This document shows, in pieces, positions 1 through 6,000 of a stretch of 6,608 bases of DNA (the stretch's first letter is position 1; every line of letters begins with the position of its first letter). Under the pieces are notes generated by a model. That model worked only from the letters and a program-made list of their open reading frames with translations, had not been told where the DNA came from and searched no databases. Location of the stretch: positions 1 to 6,608 of the forward strand of contig JASFIT010000268.1 of assembly GCA_050122535.1 (NCBI GenBank). Direction: 5' to 3'. The position numbers and the translations under genes were made by a program. The stretch is from JASFEQ01 sp050122535. GTDB lineage: Bacteria; Desulfobacterota; DSM-4660; Desulfatiglandales; HGW-15.

Positions 1-77
1 ACATGACTGAATATGCCTATCATAAAGAACAAAAGTGCTATGCATGTGATGTGCTGTTTGCTCAGAATCTTTCGCAT
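1..77 (-). CDS. N-terminus of a probable membrane or exported protein (partial)
   Basis: Only the first 25 codons are visible before the window ends. The ATG at 77-75 follows a very strong Shine-Dalgarno stretch (GAGGGAGGG, plus-strand 84-92) with 6 nt spacing, and lies 19 nt after the stop of the GshB-like gene, so it is very likely the third gene of the same operon. The translation starts with a short basic stretch (MRKILSKQH) and then a strongly hydrophobic run (ITCIALLFFMIGIF). This is the pattern of a signal peptide, signal anchor or first transmembrane helix. The product cannot be identified from this fragment. Operon position suggests a membrane partner of the two ATP-grasp ligases, which is inference. 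The gene start is well supported by its ribosome binding site. Confidence 0.7.
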   Translation of the reverse strand, partial: MRKILSKQHITCIALLFFMIGIFSH

Positions 78-83
78 CGTTTG

Positions 84-92
84 CCCTCCCTC
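84..92 (-). promoter_or_regulatory. Strong Shine-Dalgarno site of the left-edge gene
   Basis: The minus strand reads GAGGGAGGG, then CAAACG, then ATG. The long purine-rich complement to the 16S rRNA 3' end, at ideal spacing, is what decides that the fragment at the window edge is a real gene start. It is one of the strongest ribosome binding sites in the window. Confidence 0.7.
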
Positions 93-96
93 TCCA

Positions 97-1092
97 CTAT
101 GGTTTTCGGTACATTTCGTTCACTTTCTGCTCGATGAAATCAATCACCTTTGCCTCAAGTTTTGCATTCTCTAAACGATTGATGCGGGGGATACCCCCGG
201 GGCTCACACAATTGATTTCAACCAATCTATTCCCAATAATATCGATACCCACAAAGTAGAGACCGTCTTCCACGAGTCGGTCCTTTATTTCCTCACAGAT
301 CTTCTTTTCCCTCGGCGTTACTTCATGTTTATAGGCCCTGGCACCTGCATGAATATTGGTGCGAAAATCCCCATCCTGCGGCTTCCTCCTCATGGCGCCC
401 AGGATCTCCCCATTCAGGAGGAGAATTCTCACATCTCCCGCTTCTTGAACACCATCCAGATACTCTTGGACCATGATGGGTTCCCGATCCGGATAGTTTC
501 GGAAGGCCTGTACGTAGTAATTGATTAGGGAATTCAGATTCTCCTTGTCTTTAACGCTCACCTTAATAACCCCTTCTCCCCCATATCTCTGAAGGGGTTT
601 GACGACCATGGAACCGCCAAAGTCATCGATGATTTTTTTCAGTCGCATGGGGTCCCTGGAGATATGGGTCTCAGGGATGATTTTAGGAAAATTGAGGGTA
701 TAGAGCTTGCTGTTTGCCAGGACCTGCCCGCTCGTACTGTTTATCGTAAAGACCCGCGCATTTACCGGCGCCAGGAATTCCATGGTCTGGTAAATAAGCG
801 GGGGGTTTTTTCTCAAGAATAGGGCGTCAAGTTCCGTGATGTTTTCAAATATGAGTTCATCCTTTTTGAGACAATTGATCAGAGATCGCCAATACCTTTT
901 CATGGATAGATTGGGGGGCACGGTGATGTTGCGCATTCGAGCCACCACCTCGTTCTTTCGAATATAAACGTCATGGGGCTCCAGATAGAATACGGTATGT
1001 CCCCTCTGATTACACTCGTACATCAGGTGGCTGGTGGTCTCAGTCAGGGGATCGATAGAGTCCAGTCTGTCCATTAAGAAGGCGATTTGCAT
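97..1092 (-). CDS. GshB-type ATP-grasp ligase (glutathione synthetase-like)
   Basis: This 331-residue protein is an ATP-dependent carboxylate-amine ligase of the prokaryotic glutathione synthetase type. Enzymes of this family join an amino acid (glycine in GshB) to a short peptide through an acyl-phosphate, in the cytoplasm. The N-terminal domain has the GshB-like opening MQIAFLMD and the motif FLRKNPPL near residue 95 (E. coli GshB has LMRKDPPF). The ATP-grasp domain shows VVKPLQRYGGEGV near 163-175, GDVRILLLNGE near 219-229, and the metal site VGIDIIGNRLVEIN with D284, E292 and N294 all present. Length is close to E. coli GshB (316 residues). One loop, GDFRTNIHAG (near 241-250), resembles RimK rather than GshB, so the substrate may not be gamma-glutamylcysteine. 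The ATG at 1092 is chosen because AGAGGGTGA lies just upstream at good spacing and family alignment starts there. A GTG at 1101, overlapping the previous stop, is an alternative adding three residues. It is the second gene of the operon. Confidence 0.88.
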   Translation of the reverse strand: MQIAFLMDRLDSIDPLTETTSHLMYECNQRGHTVFYLEPHDVYIRKNEVVARMRNITVPPNLSMKRYWRSLINCLKKDELIFENITELDALFLRKNPPLIYQTMEFLAPVNARVFTINSTSGQVLANSKLYTLNFPKIIPETHISRDPMRLKKIIDDFGGSMVVKPLQRYGGEGVIKVSVKDKENLNSLINYYVQAFRNYPDREPIMVQEYLDGVQEAGDVRILLLNGEILGAMRRKPQDGDFRTNIHAGARAYKHEVTPREKKICEEIKDRLVEDGLYFVGIDIIGNRLVEINCVSPGGIPRINRLENAKLEAKVIDFIEQKVNEMYRKP

Positions 1093-1097
1093 CCCGG

Positions 1098-1976
1098 TCA
1101 CCCTCTATTGCTAGTCACATATTTGATGATTTCAATAGCCACATCTTTTCCTGTGCATCTTTCCAGGCCCTTGAAACCGGGGGCGTAATTCACATCCACC
1201 ACCCTCAACATTCCATCATCTTCCTCTATCATATCCACACCGGAAATAGCAAGTCCAAGGGCCTTGACCGATCTTATGGCCAGATTGGACATGGCCCTGG
1301 TTAGGAGGACTTTGTCTGCTCGGCCCTTGAGATGAATATTCGCCCTGAAATCCCCCTTTCTAGGTATTAAAGACATGGCCCCTACCACTTTCTTGCCCAC
1401 GACCATAATCCGAATATCTCTTCGCTTTTCTGGGGGAATGTATTTCTGGATCAAGAGCCCTTGGCTTCGATCGAGCAGGCTATTTAGAAGGGACCGATGT
1501 TTTTCTATCAAATCAATAAGGAATACCCCTCTTCCTTGCCGACTATTGGGTGCTTTTATGACAAGGGGACAGCCCCCCAGTTTTGCAGCCGCCTTTTCAA
1601 AATTTGACCAGTTACTCGCATAGGCTGACTCGGGAATGGGGATGCCGCTCTTGAAAAGGGTCTGGAGGCTAAGAAACTTGTTTCTGGCCAGAAGAATAGA
1701 CTGATAATTATTGATGACAGGGATACCAAGGAGTTCCAAATGACGGATCATCGCAAGACCATATTCCTTGATGGTCGCTCCCAACCGCGGCAGGATCACG
1801 TCTGTTTGAAAGTGTCTTCCTAGGTGATCTATCCTCAATCCCTGATCGTCCACCCCCATGAATAGCCTTCCTGGATGAACAAGGACCGCCTGGTGGTTCA
1901 GGGCCCTTGCAGCCTCCATGAGCCTTCTATTGGGATGATATCGATGGTTTTTGACACTCAGTATTCCGATCCGCAT
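1098..1976 (-). CDS. RimK-type ATP-grasp ligase (glutamate ligase family)
   Basis: This 292-residue protein is an ATP-grasp ligase of the RimK family, whose members add glutamate (alpha- or gamma-linked) to a peptide, protein or cofactor. RimK itself extends the C-terminus of ribosomal protein S6. The match to E. coli RimK runs end to end: MRIGILS start, PRLGATIKEYG near 63-73, the ATP-binding K141 in VIKAPNSRQGRGV, GDFRANIH near 208-215, GVDMI with D248, and a C-terminal DVNYAPGFKGLERCTGKDIA-like block. The metal-ligand position that is Glu in E. coli RimK (E260) is Asp here (D261); the paired Asn is kept (N263). ATG 1976 is chosen because it aligns with family starts and has GGAG about 10 nt upstream. 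An in-frame ATG at 2015 would add 13 basic residues without family support. It is the first gene of the operon, 5 nt before the GshB-like gene. The exact substrate is unknown, so no symbol is given. Confidence 0.88.
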   Translation of the reverse strand: MRIGILSVKNHRYHPNRRLMEAARALNHQAVLVHPGRLFMGVDDQGLRIDHLGRHFQTDVILPRLGATIKEYGLAMIRHLELLGIPVINNYQSILLARNKFLSLQTLFKSGIPIPESAYASNWSNFEKAAAKLGGCPLVIKAPNSRQGRGVFLIDLIEKHRSLLNSLLDRSQGLLIQKYIPPEKRRDIRIMVVGKKVVGAMSLIPRKGDFRANIHLKGRADKVLLTRAMSNLAIRSVKALGLAISGVDMIEEDDGMLRVVDVNYAPGFKGLERCTGKDVAIEIIKYVTSNRG

Positions 1977-2119
1977 GGCCTTTCTTCTCCGGCTTGTCGT
2001 ATAGTGCCTTGCCATCCCCCAAAATCGAGATCTTCAATATTCTTAACAACTTCTCCTTTCTGCGGATTATGGCCCGGATGGTAGGAGAAAATATGAGGGT
2101 TGTCAATCCACAAGGCCAT
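1958..2119 (-). pseudogene. Short ORF with a GGWQGT motif, possible gene remnant
   Basis: A 53-codon open frame runs from ATG at 2119-2117 to TGA at 1960-1958, overlapping the start of the rimK-like gene in another frame. Its middle, KGEVVKNIEDLDFGGWQG, resembles a motif I associate with small bacterial and archaeal proteins that have a D-x-D-(F)-x-GGW-x-G-T/R-(I/V) segment, which is a known-looking but loosely defined family. After the motif the sequence becomes uncharacteristic. There is no Shine-Dalgarno site before the ATG, and an in-frame TAA lies six codons upstream. It may be a decayed gene piece left in the intergenic space or a chance ORF. It also overlaps the predicted promoter of the ligase operon, so an intact, translated gene here is unlikely. 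Confidence 0.25.
2078..2106 (-). promoter_or_regulatory. Sigma70-type promoter for the ligase operon
   Basis: On the minus strand, a perfect -35 box TTGACA (plus-strand 2106-2101) is followed after exactly 17 nt by TACCAT (2083-2078), which matches TATAAT at four of six positions including the key first, second and last bases. Transcription would begin near 2071, giving a leader of about 95 nt before the rimK-like ATG at 1976. Spacing and -35 quality make this the best promoter in the window. Confidence 0.6.
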
Positions 2120-2128
2120 TGGTAGAAA
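2100..2128 (+). promoter_or_regulatory. Candidate promoter for the GNAT gene
   Basis: TTGTCA (2100-2105) and TAGAAA (2123-2128) are 17 nt apart. They match the sigma70 consensus at five and four of six positions. Transcription would start near 2135, about 39 nt before the GNAT start codon. The -35 box overlaps that of the divergent ligase promoter almost completely, so the two promoters could compete for polymerase or share a regulator. Confidence 0.35.
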
Positions 2129-2173
2129 TATCAGTTAAGGGCCCATGTTTCGGTTTTTCCTTCGAGGTAACGG

Positions 2174-2683
2174 ATGAGATCCTCTCCTCAGAAAACGGTT
2201 CAGCACTATTTTAAGAAACCGGACGAAATATCTACTCAGATCCTTGATCAAATCCAGCTTCTGATAAAAAAAGGGGGTGGGGTGGGCTCAACCCACATCA
2301 AAGAGAATCTGAAAAATGCATTCCTTATTAGCTATGCCCTTGATCAAGAGGGCTTGGTGGTTGGCACCGTGACCTTGAAACATCCGAAAGAAGCGTACCG
2401 AAGAAAAATTGAGACAGCTACGGGTTTGGATCTATCAGGGTATCTTGAGAGAGGATACACGTCGGTGGAACCTGAGTTCAGGAATAGTGATGTGGCAGAT
2501 AGATTAATAAAAGGGTTGATTGAACGATCCAAGGGTCAAAAAATCTACGTGACCATCAGGATGGACAATACGTTCGCCTTAGCGCTGACTTACAAAAATA
2601 ATATGGTTTTTGCCGCGCAATTCATCAATGAACGCACTGGCCACAAAATAGGCGTCTTCACCAATAAAGAATCCAGGGCCTGA
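2174..2683 (+). CDS. GNAT-fold acetyltransferase-like protein
   Basis: This 169-residue cytoplasmic protein has the look of a GCN5-related N-acyltransferase. Residues 49-70 (AFLISYALDQEGLVVGTVTL) form the early beta strands. Residues 94-118 (GYTSVEPEFRNSDVADRLI and following) correspond to the central strand, acetyl-CoA loop and helix. VTIRMDNTFALALTYKNNM near 126-144 fits the late N-x-x-A-x-x-x-Y-x-K-x-x-(F/M) motif. The acetyl-CoA pyrophosphate loop is usually Q/R-x-x-G-x-G/A, but here it reads RNSDVA (103-108) and lacks the glycines, so CoA binding may be altered or lost. The start ATG is well supported by GAGGT five nt upstream. It is divergent from the two ATP-grasp genes with a shared promoter region, which suggests a linked role, for example acylating the product of the ligases (inference). 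The substrate is unknown. Confidence 0.65.
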   Translation: MRSSPQKTVQHYFKKPDEISTQILDQIQLLIKKGGGVGSTHIKENLKNAFLISYALDQEGLVVGTVTLKHPKEAYRRKIETATGLDLSGYLERGYTSVEPEFRNSDVADRLIKGLIERSKGQKIYVTIRMDNTFALALTYKNNMVFAAQFINERTGHKIGVFTNKESRA

Positions 2684-2705
2684 GGACCCGGCTTTGTGGT
2701 GCCCC

Positions 2706-2736
2706 CTGAGGAGTTTGATTGCGCAATCTCCTTCAG
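2706..2736. repeat. Imperfect hairpin downstream of the GNAT gene
   Basis: CTGAGGAG (2706-2713) pairs with CTCCTTCAG (2728-2736) as an 8-bp stem with one bulged T. The loop holds the core of a perfect 12-bp palindrome, GATTGCGCAATC (2717-2728). It lies 22 nt after the GNAT stop codon. A T-run (2757-2761) follows only about 20 nt later, so this is a weak terminator candidate at best. It could also be part of the repeat element in this spacer. Confidence 0.4.
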
Positions 2737-2741
2737 AGTGC

Positions 2742-2920
2742 CTAAAGTGAATGAGATTTTTACGCGTTTAGAAATAGACCTCACCAAAGGCGAGCACCTC
2801 AACTTTAGCCCCGCCTGCCTATGCCATTTATCAGTAATCTGGTCTGTTTGACCCGTTCTGATTGCATAACTCGACCGAACTACTGTGCGCGGCAAGGCCT
2901 CGGCGGGCAGGTCACTTTAG
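2742..2920. repeat. Inverted 9-bp repeat bounding a 179-bp segment, MITE-like
   Basis: CTAAAGTGA (2742-2750) and its exact reverse complement TCACTTTAG (2912-2920) face each other, with partial similarity continuing outward (AGTG two nt beyond the repeat on both sides). Inside, CGCCTGCC near 2812-2819 and GGGCAGG near 2905-2911 are roughly inverted too. The pattern is what a decayed miniature inverted-repeat element could look like, but no target-site duplication is evident and the arms are short. Confidence 0.3.
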
Positions 2921-2997
2921 CTCACTTTTGACTTTAGACCACTTAAAACGTATTCTATCGGCTAAGCCCATTAACTCTGACCTGGACCATTGAAGAT

Positions 2998-3010
2998 CCC
3001 GCTACGCGGG
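2998..3010. repeat. Short GC hairpin after the transporter gene
   Basis: CCCGC and GCGGG flank a TAC loop, 18 nt beyond the stop of the large minus-strand gene. The position suits a transcription end point for that gene, but no T-run follows on the minus strand, so intrinsic termination is doubtful. It may instead be a piece of a dispersed intergenic repeat. Confidence 0.35.
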
Positions 3011-3027
3011 GAAGGAGTAGCAAGAAC

Positions 3028-6000
3028 CTACTCTTCTACTTTGCTGGTCGCGTCCAGATCCTCGATCTGTTTCTCCTCACGCTTTATCTTTTCATGTAAA
3101 ACACGTATGCGTTGGCTCAAAATCCTACAGATGTGAAGGGCGATTTGGGGATATTCCCTGACAATCTCTGTAAATTCCTGTTTGTGGAGGACCAGAAGAC
3201 GGGTCTCTTCTTCGGTACGAATTGTGGCAGATCGCACCACGTCCTCAAAGAGGGCCATCTCCCCAAAATAATCCCCGGCGAGAATACGGTCCAGCTCGAT
3301 TTCAGGTCCCCCTCCTTGGCTTTTGTTGACGGATACCTCACCCGCGATGATCATGTACATGGTCTCCCCGGTTTCGCCCTCTTTGATGACCAGTGTGTCC
3401 ACGGGATGGACCACCTCTTCAGTCACTGAGGCTATCGCGGCCAGCTCACTGACAGAGAGGCCCTCAAATATCTGGATGCCCCTGAGCCTGAGAATCTTGT
3501 CTGGGATGCTGCTACCTGTTTCCATGCCAGCCTCCTCACTGGGAACGTGAGTACGTTGCCCACTCACTACGCTTTGAGCCATTTGTTGAATATATGGGTT
3601 GTCTGATTTTGCCAGGTCTTCCACAATCTCCTTGTCAACGCCGTCAAATCCCTGCTTTCCAATCAGGTAAAGGGTTAACGCCACGGTGACCCAGTCGTAT
3701 TTGGAAAGGAGATGGTGATACAGGATTTCCCCATTGGAATCAAACTCCGGGAGTTCAAAATCCCTTCTTCCGACCGCCAGGCAATCTGATGGAGACAGAT
3801 CCTCCACGAGGGGCAACATCGTCTTTGATAGCGAACGTCCCACCAGATCTTCGAGGGCTTCAATGGCATTCGACTTCTGCCGAGAATCGGCAGAGTATAT
3901 GCCTCGCCACACGATCCTCATGCGTCCTGATCGATCCTGGGTAGCCAGGACCCTCAGGATCGTTTCTAGTCTGGCATTCTTTTTCTGAACCAGATGATCA
4001 AACAACAGGTCCCCCTCCTCGCCGCCTCGACGGGGACGAAGGGCCTCAGCCTCGGCCAAATTTCTATACGCCCTCTCCAGCTGAGAGCGGGCAAAACGGT
4101 ACACATCCACGTCTTTAATCTCTAGGGATTCCAGCAGAGAAAAAACCCCCTCCCGAAGCTTACGGTTGGGTATGACAAGGGATTCAATGAGAAGTTCTGC
4201 ATTTTGATAAGAAGATTCCTGAAGCTTGATCCTGGCCAGGTCCTGCACACCCAGCGATCTATCTCCCAGCAAGGGAATAACAGCCCTTATGGCGTTATCA
4301 TCTTCCACGGTAAAGGCGTCCAGGGCCGCCTGACGGATCCCTTCGGATGAATGCCGCAGGTAGGGAAAAACGAGGGCATCCATCTCAGGTGCCCCCAGTT
4401 GATGAAGTGCTTCCAGGATAAGAGAAATAAGGGATTCATCCTTCACCTTTTCCAGCATGTTTTGCAAGATGGGGACATACGCCCTGTTATTTGAGGACCC
4501 GGCCGAGATAATTCCGGCCCTTTGCTCAGCCATCTCCTCTGAGGCTAACCAGGAATCGATAACCCTCTTGTATGTTTGCGGCTCTTGACGGTAGAGACCA
4601 ATAACGGCATAGGCCTTCAATACGGGATTGTCGCCTGATTCAAAGACCCCCCTCAAGAAATGGGATGAGAGATCCGGCGGGAGTTGGGCGGCCGCCTTTA
4701 GGGCCGCAATACTCAAGTCTGGTTTATCCGGGTCTGCCAACGCCTCTAATATGTCTATGGCGCCATCCCCCGCATCCGGCGAAAGAAGCGAGAGTAAGCC
4801 TATTCTGGTCCGGTCATCCTGATCTTTGATGATGGAGAGGATGTGGGTATCCAGACCCTTTATGCCCAGGGATTTGATCAGGTTGGCGTACCAGAGACAG
4901 GTATTCCCCTTGGAAGATAAGAAGGCATCCACCAGCTGAGATTGGACCTTTTTATCCAAGAAGATACGACTCACATCCTGTTCTTCCTGGGATTTCAGAT
5001 CCAGCATGTTTCTGGATATGAGGTCCAACAAGATCCGTGAGTAGGATCTCTTAAAAACAAACGTTGTTGCAATCCAGCCGGCCATAAATACAAGGGCGAT
5101 TAGGGAAAGGAACCTGGGGTGGAATATTCCTGCGCAAGCAATGATTATTCCTGATCCCACCAACGTGCCGACCCTCACCACGGTACCTCTCAAGAAGGGC
5201 CTGATAAGAGCCCGATATTCTGCGGGAAAAAGCCCCATCAAGACGCCCCTTGCGGGATTGTTGATGGTGTTCCTCAAAACCCTTGTTGTGAACTGTGCAT
5301 ACATGGCTGAGAAGTAATCAAACTTGAATAGAAAGGCAAGGAAGGCGATCACGTAATTGAAGGGGTGAAACATGAGGGCAATGGGAAGACCCAACCGACC
5401 ATAGATTCTCCCCACAAACAGAAGGATGATAAAGCTAATTCCATTTAGTGCGCCTCGGAAAAAACCGAAAAATTTGATCATCCCCCCTTCTGTGGCAAAT
5501 GCCGCGTCTATGGCGTAGTTGAACTGATAATTGATGATGGGAATGACCACGTTGGGTAGAAGCGTCAATAGGATGAGGATCTTTACCAGGGCCGATTCTT
5601 TGATAACGGGGAAGACCCTCTTGAACTCCTCTTTCAAGGAAAGGCGTTTCTTCACCTTTTTGGTCTTTCCCTCTGAAGGGAGCAGGGTGGGAAATAATGT
5701 GCCCATGCGTCGGACCACCACGGCCCCGATCAGGGTCGAGCCCAAATAGATAAACATGAGATTATCTATGGAGATCGTTTTTGCGAGAAAGGGGGTCCCA
5801 AAACTTCCAATAACGCCACCCATCACACCGCCTGCGGTGATGAGAGGGAAAAGGCGCTTGGATTGCCTTGTATTGAAGAGATCATTGGCAAGATTCCAGA
5901 AAAAGAGACCCAACATGACCTCAAATTGGGCCTTCAAAATATAAAGGATAGGATAGAGCATTTCGAACCCGAGAGGGACCACAAAACGAAGTCCAGCCAC

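Larger units (their letters stand above)
2684..3027. other. Convergent intergenic stretch with repeated heptamers, no convincing gene
   Basis: This 344 bp lies between the ends of the GNAT gene and the large transporter gene, which point towards each other. I see no frame with a ribosome binding site and protein-like composition. The heptamer ACTTTAG occurs at 2802-2808, 2914-2920 and 2931-2937, and inverted at 2742-2748, with degenerate copies at 2924-2930 and 2941-2947. Two hairpins are listed separately. No hairpin followed directly by a T-run, as in a classical terminator, is visible for either gene. The stretch looks like a decayed repeat element or a repeat-rich spacer. Confidence 0.6.

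Noticed and set aside
1092..1101. GTG at 1101 overlapping the preceding TGA as the start of the GshB-like gene
   Set aside because: Possible by translational coupling, but the purine-rich site AGAGGGTGA is too close to the GTG and well placed for the ATG at 1092, where family similarity also begins.
1375..1623. 82-codon plus-strand ORF opposite the RimK-like gene
   Set aside because: Antisense shadow of a clear ATP-grasp gene, with no ribosome binding site or family motif.
1976..2015. Upstream ATG at 2015 as the start of the RimK-like gene
   Set aside because: It adds 13 residues rich in Arg with no counterpart in RimK, which starts right at the M-(R/K)-I-x-I-L-S motif, and its upstream G-run sits directly against the ATG rather than at normal Shine-Dalgarno spacing.
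2590..2895. 101-codon minus-strand ORF covering the GNAT gene end and the intergenic repeats
   Set aside because: It overlaps the GNAT coding end on the opposite strand, has no ribosome binding site, and its sequence shows no recognisable motif. It runs through the repeat-rich stretch.
2998..3010. Intrinsic terminator for the transporter gene
   Set aside because: The GC hairpin is short (5 bp) and is not followed by a T-run on the minus strand, so it is kept only as a hairpin.
3112..3429. 105-codon plus-strand ORF opposite the cNMP domain
   Set aside because: It lies fully inside the well-supported transporter gene in antisense and shows no domain; it is a codon-bias shadow.
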